A stretch of DNA of 64,000 nt from Psychrobacter immobilis. Its GTDB lineage: Bacteria > Pseudomonadota > Gammaproteobacteria > Pseudomonadales > Moraxellaceae. Below the pieces are notes generated by a model. It had not been told where the DNA came from, made no database searches, and worked only from the letters and a program-made list of their open reading frames with translations. Location: positions 1-64,000 of the forward strand of contig NZ_CAJGZQ010000016.1 of NCBI RefSeq assembly GCF_904846185.1, written 5' to 3'. Shown here one piece after another: positions 15,001-24,843 of this stretch (the first letter of the stretch is position 1; every line of letters starts with the position of its first letter). Position numbers and translations under genes: made by a program.

Positions 15001-15336
15001 GTGATTTGGTTAAAAATGCTTATTGGTGCTCTAATGGTATTGGCGATTCAATTATTCGCGCAAACCAGATTTTTTTATTTGGCAGCACTCGCGCCACTGT
15101 TCCCCACATTTACGTTAATCAGTCACTTTATTGTGGGTACTGAGCGTAGCCCCGCTGATTTAAAAGTCGCATTAATATTTAGTATGCTCGGTGTCATACC
15201 GCATCTTATTTATACCTTTGTGGTATTTTTTAGCATCGGTTACGTCAGCTTATATAAGGCATTACTGTTCGGCGTTGTCGCTTGGACAATAGCCGCAGCG
15301 ATTTTGGTCCTTACATGGCAGTACATTCAGGCTTAG
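15001..15336 (+). CDS. glpM: GlpM family membrane protein, 111 aa
   Basis: Four hydrophobic segments and the family signature LFAQTRFFYLAALAPLFPTF, then LISHFIVGTE, match GlpM, a small inner-membrane protein linked in Pseudomonas to alginate and glycerol metabolism. The frame is open from 14860, but the family begins just before WLKMLIGAL; GTG at 15001 with AGGAG upstream gives the usual length of about 110 residues. The upstream extension overlaps the previous terminator and is unlikely to be translated. Confidence 0.75.
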   Translation: MIWLKMLIGALMVLAIQLFAQTRFFYLAALAPLFPTFTLISHFIVGTERSPADLKVALIFSMLGVIPHLIYTFVVFFSIGYVSLYKALLFGVVAWTIAAAILVLTWQYIQA

Positions 15337-15549
15337 TTGTGGTTAGAAAAAAACGTAAACTCTGTCAAAGGGCAATATATCAAAGGTATATATGAAATTC
15401 AGTACATATTTCTACAGATAATTTTTATAGATTCGGTCGTAGATGTTATTCTTAAGAGCGATTTTATGGTGCTACCTGTAGCAAACTAAAATTAGAATTA
15501 TCGCGATAACTCCATTCATTACAATTTATAAAAATAGGGCTTAAAAAAG

Positions 15550-17325
15550 ATGGATACCTTAAATATCATCTATCTCGTAGGGGCATTGTTAATTTTCGCC
15601 AGTATTATGGCAAGTACGTTATCGGCGCGCTTGGGCGTTCCGCTATTGCTGTTGTTTTTGATCGTAGGGATGTTGGCTGGCGAAGATGGTATTTTAGGTA
15701 TCGAGTTCGCCCAATACGGGCTTGCTAATTTCGTTGGGCAGGCAGCTCTTGCTTGTATCTTGTTAGATGGTGGGCTACGCACATCTTTTAAGTCATTTCG
15801 AGTGGGTCTCAAGCCTGCTATTACCTTAGCCACTTGGGGCGTACTTGCGACGGTAATGATACTGGGTATATTCGTCACTTGGCTACTCGATGTTGATTGG
15901 CGACTTGGTTTGTTGATGGCGGCCATTGTTGGTTCAACCGATGCAGCAGCGGTGTTTTCGCTATTGCGTAATGGCGGCGTCAAACTTAACGATCGTGTAC
16001 AGGCTACATTGGAGCTAGAATCGGGCGCGAACGATCCTTTGGCTATTTTGCTGGTGACAGGATTAATCGCTTTAAATGTTGATCCCGCTGGACAGACAAT
16101 ACTGGGCTTTTTAGGGTTGTTATTACAGCAGCTTGGCTTTGGTTTGGGCATGGGCTTACTGTTTGGTTATTTATTGGCAAGGCTATTACCAAAAATACAC
16201 TTGGCAGAAGGTATGTATGCCATTTTGATCATGTCTGCTGGCTTGGCAGTCTTTGCCGCGACTAATCTGATTGGCGGCAGTGGATTTCTGGCAATTTATC
16301 TCACTGGTGTGCTAATTGGCAACCATAAAGTGCGCTCAACTGAGCATGTGATGCGGGTGATGGATAGCTTTGCGTGGTTGTCACAAGCGGTATTATTTGT
16401 GGTACTAGGGTTATTGGTGACGCCATCGCATGTGATTGATGTTTGGTATTACTCCGTCGCGATTGCAGCTTTTATGATTTTTATTGCTCGCCCTATTGCG
16501 GTCTATACCAGTGTGAAACCCTTTAAATTTAAAGACAGAGAAATCGGCTTTATTTCTTGGGTAGGTCTGCGCGGCGCGGTTCCTATTACGCTTGCCATAT
16601 TACCGGTGATGGCGGGAATAGACGGCGCTTTTATGTTGTTTGATATTGCTTTTGGCGTGGTGGTTTTGTCTTTGATTTTACAAGGCACGACCATTCCTTT
16701 TATGGCAAATTTATTCAAAGTGCGTATTCCTAGTAATAAAGATCCAGAAGAAGAGCATGAGGTTTGGGTATCTGACAAAGCAAGCATTACTTTATATGAG
16801 TTTGAAGTAAAGTCAGGGGCATTTGCGATTGATCGTCATCCAATGGCCATCTCTAAGCGCATAAACCCTGATGAAATCAGTGTCTTTGCCTTGGTACGCA
16901 GGCAGCATATTATCGTTGTTGATGAAAATACCAAGCTCAAATGCGGTGATAGGGTGTGGTATGCGATGACAGGGAACCACGCCACCCAAATTGCTAAGAT
17001 TTTCAATGATACGACCCTTGATCATAAAGCCATGGATGACTTCTATGGCGATTGGCTGCTATCTCCAAGCGTGAAGCTTGGAGATTTGCCGTTTTTTACT
17101 GGTATTATGGCGTCTGAGTCGCTTGTCGATAAACTCAAATCCAAATCTGAGGACAGCGCCAAAAGCATGTGGGATCAAACGGTCGCTGAATATATCAATG
17201 ATAGCTTAGAGATAAAGCCAGTATCGGGTGATACGGTCGACATCAATGACGAATGGTCGTTGGTCATAAAAGAAGTGGATGATAAAGGGAAGCTTAGAAC
17301 CATTGGTTTAAAGCATCTAGAGTGA
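15550..17325 (+). CDS. nhaP2: K+/H+ (cation/proton) antiporter, NhaP2/CvrA type, 591 aa
   Basis: Inner-membrane CPA1 antiporter: residues 1-395 contain 12-13 hydrophobic segments with the conserved LLDGGLRTSFKSFR, GSTDAAAVFSLLRNGG and ELESGANDPLAILL motifs (the ND pair is the ion site). A C-terminal regulatory part follows, with a TrkA-C-like domain (about 405-490) and a C-terminal extension as in NhaP2. Expected to release K+ or exchange Na+/Li+ for protons in osmotic or alkaline stress. Single gene; a TTATCGCGATAA palindrome lies 41 bases before its start, of unknown meaning. Confidence 0.9.
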   Translation: MDTLNIIYLVGALLIFASIMASTLSARLGVPLLLLFLIVGMLAGEDGILGIEFAQYGLANFVGQAALACILLDGGLRTSFKSFRVGLKPAITLATWGVLATVMILGIFVTWLLDVDWRLGLLMAAIVGSTDAAAVFSLLRNGGVKLNDRVQATLELESGANDPLAILLVTGLIALNVDPAGQTILGFLGLLLQQLGFGLGMGLLFGYLLARLLPKIHLAEGMYAILIMSAGLAVFAATNLIGGSGFLAIYLTGVLIGNHKVRSTEHVMRVMDSFAWLSQAVLFVVLGLLVTPSHVIDVWYYSVAIAAFMIFIARPIAVYTSVKPFKFKDREIGFISWVGLRGAVPITLAILPVMAGIDGAFMLFDIAFGVVVLSLILQGTTIPFMANLFKVRIPSNKDPEEEHEVWVSDKASITLYEFEVKSGAFAIDRHPMAISKRINPDEISVFALVRRQHIIVVDENTKLKCGDRVWYAMTGNHATQIAKIFNDTTLDHKAMDDFYGDWLLSPSVKLGDLPFFTGIMASESLVDKLKSKSEDSAKSMWDQTVAEYINDSLEIKPVSGDTVDINDEWSLVIKEVDDKGKLRTIGLKHLE

Positions 17326-17365
17326 TTAACAGCAGGGTAGCTATGTAGCTATTTGCCGTCATTAT

Positions 17366-18265
17366 TCACAAAAGACGCGTCATTTGACTTAAAAACTCGG
17401 CGACTTGTTTGTGTAAGTTTTCTCGATAAGCCCAATGATGCTTGACCTCGTAACTGGCCTCATTGGGCAGTAGTATTTTCATCAGCCCCATTTCTTCATA
17501 ACGCTTGGCTAAATCATTAGGCAAGTAACCAACATGATGACCCGCCAGAATGAGCTGCGCGGTCGCCTCCATATGATAGGTAGTGGCACTCAAGGTTTTT
17601 GGACGGACATGATTGATACTCAAATCGGTAATATAGCCTCGTTTTATCCATGGATAGTTTTGTTCCAAATCCTCAAAAGTTAACCCTTCTGACCCATAAA
17701 ACAATCGATGCTCGCGTCCACAGCAGACCACCTGCTTTTCAATAAATGCGGGCTGAAAAGTGAGTAGTGGTGGAAAACTGCCAAAATATCCCACACCAAT
17801 ATCACTCTCGTTGCTTAGCAGCTTCTCTAGCATGCTTTCAGGGCTTTGCACATCGATAGAAAAGTGGATAAGGGGATTGTCACGATAGCTAGCAGCCAAG
17901 CATTGGCGCAAAGCATCATAAAAAAACGTCGGCATCTGGTCAATGAGACACAGTCGGATATGACCGCCACGCACCGAATCCAATTGGCGAATATAGTGCA
18001 GTTGATGCTGAAAACTGGCAACCGCTTCAGTAAAACTCAAACAGGCTTCATAAACCGCTGCGCCATCTTCTGTCAGCTTAAAACCCGCGCGCCCACGATG
18101 ACAAAGCGTCATACCTAAGCGATCTTCTAAATGGGTCAAATGACCACTAATGACAGAGGTCGTCACATTTAAGCGAGACTGTGCGGCTGTCACGCCCTGA
18201 CACTCTACAATCGCCATAAAGCTGCGCAAGGTTTTGATGTCTATTTTTATCAATTCATCTAGCAT
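17366..18265 (-). CDS. LysR-family transcriptional regulator, 299 aa
   Basis: N-terminal winged HTH (about 9-68: TLRSFMAIVECQGVTAAQSR, then LNVTTSVISGHLTHLEDRLG) followed by a periplasmic-binding-like effector domain. It is divergent from the ureohydrolase gene with 233 bases between them, the classic setting for a LysR activator of the adjacent catabolic operon. The effector would then be a guanidino acid or its product; this is inferred from context only. Confidence 0.88.
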   Translation of the reverse strand: MLDELIKIDIKTLRSFMAIVECQGVTAAQSRLNVTTSVISGHLTHLEDRLGMTLCHRGRAGFKLTEDGAAVYEACLSFTEAVASFQHQLHYIRQLDSVRGGHIRLCLIDQMPTFFYDALRQCLAASYRDNPLIHFSIDVQSPESMLEKLLSNESDIGVGYFGSFPPLLTFQPAFIEKQVVCCGREHRLFYGSEGLTFEDLEQNYPWIKRGYITDLSINHVRPKTLSATTYHMEATAQLILAGHHVGYLPNDLAKRYEEMGLMKILLPNEASYEVKHHWAYRENLHKQVAEFLSQMTRLL

Positions 18266-18390
18266 CGGTCATTATTCCTCAGTAGCTATGATGTCTATCA
18301 AAATGAATCTTATATTTATCACTTTTCTAACATCAAATTTATATCAAACTTCTGATAATAACGGTTAAATCTAAATTACTACGAAAAATA

Positions 18391-18404
18391 AGAAGTTTAC
18401 TTCT
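18391..18404. promoter_or_regulatory. palindrome in the LysR / ureohydrolase intergenic region
   Basis: AGAAGTTTACTTCT has 6-bp inverted arms around TT and lies about 95 bases before the ureohydrolase ATG. The size and place suit a LysR binding site. Binding is inferred. Confidence 0.5.
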
Positions 18405-18498
18405 AAATTTTACCATGGTCTGACTTCAAATATTTAGGTATTGTCAAAGCATATAAAAAATTGCCTATTTTAAACAAACTGAAACAAGGATGTGATTT

Positions 18499-19467
18499 AT
18501 GAAATTCAATCAACCATTAAGCGGCAACGATATGCCAAGATTTGGCGGCTTTGCTTCTATGATGCGCTTGCCGACTCAAGCTGATGCAGAAGGGTTAGAT
18601 GTGGCGTTTGTGGGTGTGCCTTTAGATATTGGTGCGTCAAACCGTAGCGGTGCGCGATTGGGTCCACGACAAATTCGTGATGAATCACGCATGATTCGTC
18701 CCTATAATGTCGCCACTCGTGCAGCGCCTTTTGAGTCTTTACAAGTTGCTGATATCGGCGACGTGCCTATCAATACTTTCAACTTGCTAAAAAGCATTGA
18801 TATCATCGAAAAATTCTATACTGATAAAATCGTGAATCATGGTGCTATTCCATTGACGTTGGGCGGCGATCATACCATTGCCTTGCCTATCTTACGTGCG
18901 CTTGCCAAAAAACACGGCCCTGTCGGCATGGTGCATATCGATGCGCATGCAGATATCAACGATGAGATGTTTGGCGAAAAAATCGCTCATGGTACACCGT
19001 TCCGCCGTGCTGTCGAAGAGAACTTAATCGATGGTAACCGCGTGGTACAGATTGGCTTACGTGGTACAGGCTATAGCGCCGAAGAGTTTGATTGGTCAAC
19101 CCAGCAAGGCTTTCGTGTGGTGCCTGCCGAGGAATGCTGGTACAAGTCGCTGACGCCATTGATGGCAGAAGTACGCGAAAAGCTCGGTGATGGCCCCGTC
19201 TATTTAAGTTTCGATATCGATGGTATTGATCCTGCGTTTGCACCGGGTACGGGCACTGCTGAAATCGGTGGCTTGACCTCAACGCAAGCGATAGAAATCA
19301 TTCGCGGTATGCGCGGACTTGATGTGGTGGGTGGCGATTTAGTAGAAGTGTCACCGCCGTATGATCCATTTGGTAACACCTCAGTATTGGCGGCAAACTT
19401 GCTGTTTGAGATGCTATGTATCTTACCGGGTGTGCGCTATGACGATAAGGTAAAGGCGGTGTATTAA
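18499..19467 (+). CDS. agmatinase-family ureohydrolase, probably guanidinobutyrase, 322 aa
   Basis: Manganese enzyme releasing urea from a guanidino compound. Metal ligands are all visible: GGDHT (about 124), DAHAD (about 150) and SFDIDGIDP (about 237-243). AAGGATGTG precedes the ATG. The family includes agmatinase (SpeB), guanidinobutyrase (GbuA) and guanidinopropionase (GpuA), which are hard to tell apart by eye. Because the next gene encodes a 2-ketoarginine decarboxylase whose pathway yields 4-guanidinobutyrate, guanidinobutyrase is the best reading; an automatic call would be agmatinase. First gene of a same-strand cluster reaching 26367. Confidence 0.88.
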   Translation: MKFNQPLSGNDMPRFGGFASMMRLPTQADAEGLDVAFVGVPLDIGASNRSGARLGPRQIRDESRMIRPYNVATRAAPFESLQVADIGDVPINTFNLLKSIDIIEKFYTDKIVNHGAIPLTLGGDHTIALPILRALAKKHGPVGMVHIDAHADINDEMFGEKIAHGTPFRRAVEENLIDGNRVVQIGLRGTGYSAEEFDWSTQQGFRVVPAEECWYKSLTPLMAEVREKLGDGPVYLSFDIDGIDPAFAPGTGTAEIGGLTSTQAIEIIRGMRGLDVVGGDLVEVSPPYDPFGNTSVLAANLLFEMLCILPGVRYDDKVKAVY

Positions 19468-19498
19468 GAATAATTTATAATCGCAAACTGCTTTTTAT

Positions 19499-19534
19499 CA
19501 AGCTGCTTTTTATAAGGGATTAAAGGGCAGCTTG
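19499..19534 (+). repeat. weak hairpin after the ureohydrolase
   Basis: CAAGCTGC and GCAGCTTG form an 8-bp stem with a 20-base loop in the 124-base gap to the next gene, without a U run. It may reduce rather than stop read-through. Confidence 0.4.
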
Positions 19535-19591
19535 GGTTTAACACTGAACAACTTATTTAAACGCGATTGAACTTTTTAGGATGATTAACTC

Positions 19592-21316
19592 ATGACGCAA
19601 ACGCTTCAAACATCTTCTTCAGCGCCCGCCAAGCCGTCTCTGACATGTGGTGAGCTGCTCGTACAGTGGCTAGAGTATTATGGGGTAGAGACCGTATTTG
19701 GTATTCCGGGTGTGCATACGGTCGAGCTATATCGTGGTCTACCAAACACCAACATCCGCCACGTGACGCCGCGTCATGAACAAGGCGCGGGGTTTATGGC
19801 TGATGGCTATTACCGAGCGTCTGGCAAAGTCGGGGTATGCTTTATTATCACAGGCCCCGGTATGACCAATATCATGACAGCCATGGCGCAGGCGTTGGCA
19901 GACTCTATACCGATGCTAGTGATTTCTAGTGTTAATAAAGTGGCAGATACGGGCAGCGGTGAAGGGCACTTGCATGAATTGCACGATCAGCAAGGCATGG
20001 TCAGTAAGGTTACACTCATGAGCAAAACTATTTGGCAGCCTGAATCGTTACCCAAGGTCATCGCTGAAGCGTTTGCATTATTTAATGGCGCACGTCCAGG
20101 GCCAGTGCATATCCAGCTGCCCATTGATGTGATTACCGCAGATGCCAGCCATGTCGCAAAGCCCTCTAATTATTTAAATAAATTTGTAAAAAATTCAACT
20201 GATGCACATGGTTTAACGTTACCTCAAGTAATGAGACCGCTGCCCAATCCTGCGCAATTAGATTTGATCGTTGAATCTCTAAAAGCGGCAAAAAATCCAG
20301 TGATACTTTATGGTGGTGGCTGCGTCGATGTCGATCATGACACGCAAAAACTGGCAGAGCTTATCGATGCACCGACGTTTTTAACCATCAATGCCAAAGG
20401 TTTGCTGCCACCTAGCCACCCATTAAGTTTGGGTAGCAATCAGTCATTAGAGGCAGGTCGCGCCGTTATTTCTGAGGCTGATTGGGTATTGGCGATTGGT
20501 ACTGAGCTGAGTGAGACTGATTATGATGTGTTCTTTAATGGCGAGTTTAAAATCAATGGCACGCTGATTCGTATCGACTGCGATGCCCAGCAATTACAGC
20601 GTCCTTTTAGAGCCGATATCGCAGTATTGTCCGATGCGCAAATGGCGGTAAGTGGTCTATGTAGTCGTTTAAAGGGTCAGGTGTTAAATCATCAAGCGGT
20701 ATCACGAGTAAATGAGGCAAAACAAGCACTATTAGCAGGAATGACACCAGACTTTGCTGGGCAAAATGCGCTACTTCAATTGATTCGAGATGAAGTGAAA
20801 GACGTCATCTTCGTTGGTGATTCAACGCAGCCTGTCTATAGCGGCAATCTTGGTTTTGAGGCATTGGCGACGCGTCGATGGTTTAATTCATCGACTGGAT
20901 TTGGCACGTTAGGTTATGGTTTGCCTGCTGCCATTGGTGCCATGATTGGTTCAAACAGTCCAGTGGTCAGCTTGATTGGCGACGGCGGTATTCAATTTAC
21001 CATCGCAGAACTCATCTGTGCCGCCGAGCTTGAGCTGCCATTGATTGTGCTGCTGTGGAACAACCAAGGCTATGGCGAGATTCGTCGTTATATGGAAGAG
21101 GGTGGATTGCCACTAATCGGGGTTAATATTAAGACGCCAAACTTTGAGCCGCTGGCAGCAGGATTTGGTGCAGGTTATCGCAGAATCACAGCCAAACAGC
21201 AATTGCTCGACGCTTTAAAAGAAGATATCAAAGGTAAGCAACCCATCATCTATGAAGTTGATGAAGCCGATGACTTTTTGATTGAAATGGGTAAAACGTT
21301 CACCTGCTTTAGCTAA
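19592..21316 (+). CDS. aruI: 5-guanidino-2-oxopentanoate (2-ketoarginine) decarboxylase, AruI-like, 574 aa
   Basis: TPP enzyme converting 2-ketoarginine to 4-guanidinobutyraldehyde in the arginine transaminase pathway of Pseudomonas. The N-terminal stretch LTCGELLVQWLEYYGVETVF, then GIPGVHTVELYRGLPNTNIR, then HVTPRHEQGAGFMADGYYRA agrees closely with AruI as I remember it. The catalytic Glu is in RHEQ (about 62) and the TPP-Mg motif is GDGGIQFTIAEL...NNQGYG (about 462-490). The family resembles acetolactate synthase large subunits but lacks that context. AGGA precedes the ATG. With the ureohydrolase and the aldehyde dehydrogenase it gives a path from 2-ketoarginine to 4-aminobutyrate plus urea. 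Confidence 0.85.
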   Translation: MTQTLQTSSSAPAKPSLTCGELLVQWLEYYGVETVFGIPGVHTVELYRGLPNTNIRHVTPRHEQGAGFMADGYYRASGKVGVCFIITGPGMTNIMTAMAQALADSIPMLVISSVNKVADTGSGEGHLHELHDQQGMVSKVTLMSKTIWQPESLPKVIAEAFALFNGARPGPVHIQLPIDVITADASHVAKPSNYLNKFVKNSTDAHGLTLPQVMRPLPNPAQLDLIVESLKAAKNPVILYGGGCVDVDHDTQKLAELIDAPTFLTINAKGLLPPSHPLSLGSNQSLEAGRAVISEADWVLAIGTELSETDYDVFFNGEFKINGTLIRIDCDAQQLQRPFRADIAVLSDAQMAVSGLCSRLKGQVLNHQAVSRVNEAKQALLAGMTPDFAGQNALLQLIRDEVKDVIFVGDSTQPVYSGNLGFEALATRRWFNSSTGFGTLGYGLPAAIGAMIGSNSPVVSLIGDGGIQFTIAELICAAELELPLIVLLWNNQGYGEIRRYMEEGGLPLIGVNIKTPNFEPLAAGFGAGYRRITAKQQLLDALKEDIKGKQPIIYEVDEADDFLIEMGKTFTCFS

Positions 21317-21473
21317 CAATATAGTTAATCCTATATAAATCAGATACGGTGTCAGGCTTGCTTAGTCTGCTATTTGTAGTGCTTTCACTCGCCTTCCTTG
21401 TATCTAAATTATATTGAACCAACTATACCAACACTAAGCATAATAAAGGCTGGTCGCTCAAGGAAGAACGTCT

Positions 21474-23285
21474 ATGATGCCACATGCTAACCGCTCGTCT
21501 GGTCGCTTGAGTACCTCGCTGGCAAGCTTATTAACGGATTTATCCGCCGTTGTTGGCGCGACCAATGTATTGACCAAACCCAGCCAGCAGCAGTCGTATA
21601 CACAAGGAGCGATTGCTTCTATCACGGATGCTGTCGCGGCAGTTGTGATACCAGACTCTCTTGTGGCACTATGGCGCGTCATTAATCTCTGTGCGGCGGC
21701 TGATGTGATTATTATTGCTCAGGCTGCTAACACAGGGTTGACAGGAGGCTCGACACCTTACGGAGAGTACGATCGAGCAGTCGTCGTGATTTCTATGCAA
21801 CGATTGGGCGGTGTTCATCTGCTCAATGATGCAGCAGAGCTTGTTGCCTTGCCAGCGGCTAGCCTCCAGCAGTTGGAGTCTCAGCTTGCGCCATTAGGGC
21901 GTGAGCCGCATTCAGTGCTGGGCTCAAGTTGTGTTGGTGCTTCAGTGATTGGCGGTATTTGCAACAGCTCTGGCGGTATGTTGGTGCAGCGTGGTCCGGC
22001 GTATACCGAGATGTCGCTATTTGCCAAACGTAATGCCATGGGTGAGTTTGAATTAATCAATCACTTAGGCATTGATTTAGGTGCAGAACCAGAAGAGATG
22101 CTTAGGAATTTACAAACTGGCACGTTCAATAAAAATCCAGATAGTGCCAACAGCAAGTCCTGTACAAACCATCATTATCAACACAAAGTGCGCGATTGCG
22201 AGGCAGACACACCTGCCAGATTTAATAATGACCCTAACGGATTATATGAAGCCTCTGGTTCAGCAGGCAAAGTCATTGTCTTTGCGGTTCGAGTCGCGAC
22301 ATTTGCCAAACCGACGCAAGAGCAAACGTTTTATATCTCGACTAATGACGCCAATACTTTGACCACACTCAGGCAACAGTGGCTAAAAAGCGAGCTAAAC
22401 CTGCCTATTTTGGCAGAATATATGCATCAAGATTACAACGATATTACCATGCGCTATGGCCGCGATACTTGCTTAAGTATGCGAAAACTGCCAGCCAGTA
22501 AGATAGGAGCATTGTATCGGTTACAAGCCAAGATTGGCTATTATTTGGATAAATGGCGACTGCCTCAGACTTTACCAGATCGGCTGCTACAAATGACTGG
22601 TGTTTTCATGCCGCCGTCATTACCCAATTCTTTGGCTGAGCAGGCGTGCTCCTATCGTTATCATTTAATCATTAAAGTCGCGGATGGCAATAATACGGAC
22701 GATGATAATAGCAATGATAACGGCAGTCATGGTCATATTGCCGCCGCTCAAGTATTTCTAAAGTCCCATATGCAGCAGCATCAAGGCGTCGTACATCTTT
22801 GTACAGCAGCAGAATCCCAAGCATTATTGGTGTTTCGTAGTGCGGCAACTGCTGCCATGTTTCGTTATTACAATCTTAACCACACAAGGTTTGGCGAGCT
22901 ATTATCTACCGACATTGCCTTACCAAGGAATGCCGTAGATTGGGATGAAGTGCTACCTATTAACTTACAAAAGCAGGTCAGTAAACCCTTTTATTTGGGG
23001 CATTTTTTCTGTCATGTCATGCATCAAGACTATCTGTTATACCTTGAAGTGGATGCAAAAAAATTCAAGGATGAGTTGTTGGCGTTCTACGATCAACGTC
23101 GTATAGAGTACCCTGCTGAACACAATGTCGGTCATGTATATACCGCAAAATCTGCACTACATACTTTTTATAAAAAACTAGATCCGACCAATTCGCTAAA
23201 TCCAGGCATTGGTCAGACAGCAAAATGGAAAAATTGGCGATCGTCGCCCATCAAGGAGGAATTAAATGACGAATTATCTCGATAA
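21474..23285 (+). CDS. dld: quinone-dependent D-lactate dehydrogenase family flavoprotein, 603 aa
   Basis: Peripheral membrane FAD enzyme oxidising a D-2-hydroxy acid and feeding electrons to quinone. FAD-binding PCMH domain (about 35-240) contains ANTGLTGGSTPYGEYDRAVV and GREPHSVLGSSCVGASVIGG; the Dld-specific NSSGGMLVQRGPAYTEMSLF and ADTPARFNNDP, then EASGSAGK, follow. The C-terminal membrane-binding part contains a poly-Asp/Asn insertion (DGNNTDDDNSNDNGSHGH). AAGGAAG precedes ATGATG. Its end overlaps the transporter gene by 20 bases. In this cluster the real substrate could be a D-2-hydroxy analogue of arginine rather than lactate; that is speculation. Confidence 0.88.
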   Translation: MMPHANRSSGRLSTSLASLLTDLSAVVGATNVLTKPSQQQSYTQGAIASITDAVAAVVIPDSLVALWRVINLCAAADVIIIAQAANTGLTGGSTPYGEYDRAVVVISMQRLGGVHLLNDAAELVALPAASLQQLESQLAPLGREPHSVLGSSCVGASVIGGICNSSGGMLVQRGPAYTEMSLFAKRNAMGEFELINHLGIDLGAEPEEMLRNLQTGTFNKNPDSANSKSCTNHHYQHKVRDCEADTPARFNNDPNGLYEASGSAGKVIVFAVRVATFAKPTQEQTFYISTNDANTLTTLRQQWLKSELNLPILAEYMHQDYNDITMRYGRDTCLSMRKLPASKIGALYRLQAKIGYYLDKWRLPQTLPDRLLQMTGVFMPPSLPNSLAEQACSYRYHLIIKVADGNNTDDDNSNDNGSHGHIAAAQVFLKSHMQQHQGVVHLCTAAESQALLVFRSAATAAMFRYYNLNHTRFGELLSTDIALPRNAVDWDEVLPINLQKQVSKPFYLGHFFCHVMHQDYLLYLEVDAKKFKDELLAFYDQRRIEYPAEHNVGHVYTAKSALHTFYKKLDPTNSLNPGIGQTAKWKNWRSSPIKEELNDELSR

Positions 23286-24672
23286 GTCGCAGCAACCGAT
23301 ATTAGGAAACGATGTTGTCGATTCAGAAACGCCGCAAGGAGAGCAGTGGCGTGCGTCAATGTGGAAGTTTTTATTGTTTTCAGCATTGGGCATTGCACTA
23401 TTTATAATACCGTTCCAATGGGACGGAAAGGTTACGATTTTATTGGGTGTGTTAACGGACGCTTTGCAAGCTTTGTTGGGCGGTTCTGTCGTTTATGTGG
23501 CAATGGCAATCGTGACGACATCCTTTCTTGGGGCGCTGGCTGTGAAGGTATTAAAGCCCAACCTACATGAAGACTCTATAGTCAAAAAACTCTTCGATGT
23601 TGATTGGTTTTGGCTCACTGCCCGATTGCTAGGGATGGTGTTTGTCTGGATGATTTATCTGCAAGTCGGCCCTGAGTTTATTATTAATCGTAATACGGGC
23701 GGCGTTATTTTTGAAGATTTGATTCCAATTTTGATTCCTTTGTTTTTCTTCGCCATTTTATCGTTACCGTTTTTGACAGATTTTGGTTTGATGGAGTTTT
23801 TGGGCACACTGGCGAGCAAAATATTTGTCAAGCTGTTTAAGTTGCCAGGACGCTCAGCGGTAGATGCGATGTCCTCTTGGTTTGGCGCGGCTTCTATCGG
23901 TTTGCTGGTGACCATGCAGGAGTATGATAAAAGCTACTATAGTCAGCGTGAAGCGGCGATTATCGCGACGACTTTTTCGGTGACTTCTATCGCTTTTACT
24001 TACGTCGTCGCCAAAACCATCGGCGTGGACGATAACTTTGTTTATTTTTATCTGACCATTGCTTTGACGGGCTTTATCGCCGCGATTATTATGCCGCGTA
24101 TACCACCACTTTCCTTAAAGCCTGACACCTATCATTCTGGCAAAAGTATGCTCGATGAAGGGATTCCTGCTCAGTACACAACTTACCAGTGGGCAGTCAA
24201 TCGTGCTGTGACGCGCGCGCACTCAATGCCAAGTCTGGGTCAAGTATTCAAACGTAGTGTAAAGAATTTATTCGATATCTATTTTGGGCTAATCCCCGTG
24301 ATTTTCGCAATTGGTACGATTGGTCTGGGCTTAGCCGAATATACGCCTGTGTTTAAATGGTTGTCTACACCGTTGGTACCGCTGCTTGATTTGTTACAAA
24401 TTCCAGAGGCAGCAGAGGCGGCTCCAGCGATGATTATGGGCTTTGCGGATATGTATTTGCCAGCCTTGGTCGGTAAAAGTATTGAGAGTGAGATGACAAG
24501 ATTTATCGTTGGTGCATGTTCTATTACTCAGATTATTTATATGTCTGAAGTGGGCGCGCTGATTTTGAAATCAAACATCAAGCTGAATGTGTTAGAGCTG
24601 TTTATGATTTTTATTCTTCGTACTCTGATCAGTTTGGTGGTGATTACCTCAGTGGCACATTTACTTTATTAG
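23266..24672 (+). CDS. YjiH-family membrane transporter (nucleoside-recognition Gate domains), 468 aa
   Basis: About 10-11 hydrophobic segments, with a cytoplasmic N-terminus and two Gate-type regions: one near FGLMEFLGTLASKIFVKLFK, then LPGRSAVDAMSSWFGAAS, the other near MIMGFADMYLPALVGKS. This is the YjiH family, of unknown substrate. AAGGAGG precedes the ATG inside the end of dld, so the two are coupled. Placement among guanidino-acid enzymes suggests uptake or exchange of the substrate or product of the pathway. Confidence 0.82.
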   Translation: MTNYLDKSQQPILGNDVVDSETPQGEQWRASMWKFLLFSALGIALFIIPFQWDGKVTILLGVLTDALQALLGGSVVYVAMAIVTTSFLGALAVKVLKPNLHEDSIVKKLFDVDWFWLTARLLGMVFVWMIYLQVGPEFIINRNTGGVIFEDLIPILIPLFFFAILSLPFLTDFGLMEFLGTLASKIFVKLFKLPGRSAVDAMSSWFGAASIGLLVTMQEYDKSYYSQREAAIIATTFSVTSIAFTYVVAKTIGVDDNFVYFYLTIALTGFIAAIIMPRIPPLSLKPDTYHSGKSMLDEGIPAQYTTYQWAVNRAVTRAHSMPSLGQVFKRSVKNLFDIYFGLIPVIFAIGTIGLGLAEYTPVFKWLSTPLVPLLDLLQIPEAAEAAPAMIMGFADMYLPALVGKSIESEMTRFIVGACSITQIIYMSEVGALILKSNIKLNVLELFMIFILRTLISLVVITSVAHLLY

Positions 24673-24720
24673 CCATGCAGTCAATATTAACCCAGCCTCT
24701 AGCATAACGAGATAATGTGC

Positions 24721-24763
24721 TAAATAATCGGTTTATCTAACTAAAGAATAAACTGATTATTTA
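24721..24763. repeat. AT-rich hairpin between transporter and aldehyde dehydrogenase
   Basis: TAAATAATC-GTTTAT (24721-24736) pairs with ATAAAC-GATTATTTA (24748-24763), with one mismatch and an 11-base loop. It lies 49 bases after the transporter stop. No U run follows, so it may be an mRNA stabiliser or weak terminator. Confidence 0.5.
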
Positions 24764-24843
24764 GCGAATGATTTATAGAGACACTTATAAAGACAATAGG
24801 TATAACAACAATTATATCAAACCATATAAGGTGATTGACCATC

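Noticed and set aside
15498..15509. TTATCGCGATAA palindrome upstream of nhaP2, similar to 3571-3580
   Set aside because: Only two short copies in unrelated contexts; could be chance. Not enough to call a regulatory element.
15570..16151. 193-aa minus-strand ORF inside the antiporter gene
   Set aside because: Antisense shadow of a strongly conserved transporter; Pro/Ser-rich product with no domain.
19592..21316. Reading the AruI-like gene as acetolactate synthase large subunit
   Set aside because: The N-terminal sequence agrees with 2-ketoarginine decarboxylase, no small subunit or ilv gene is near, and the neighbours are guanidino-acid enzymes.
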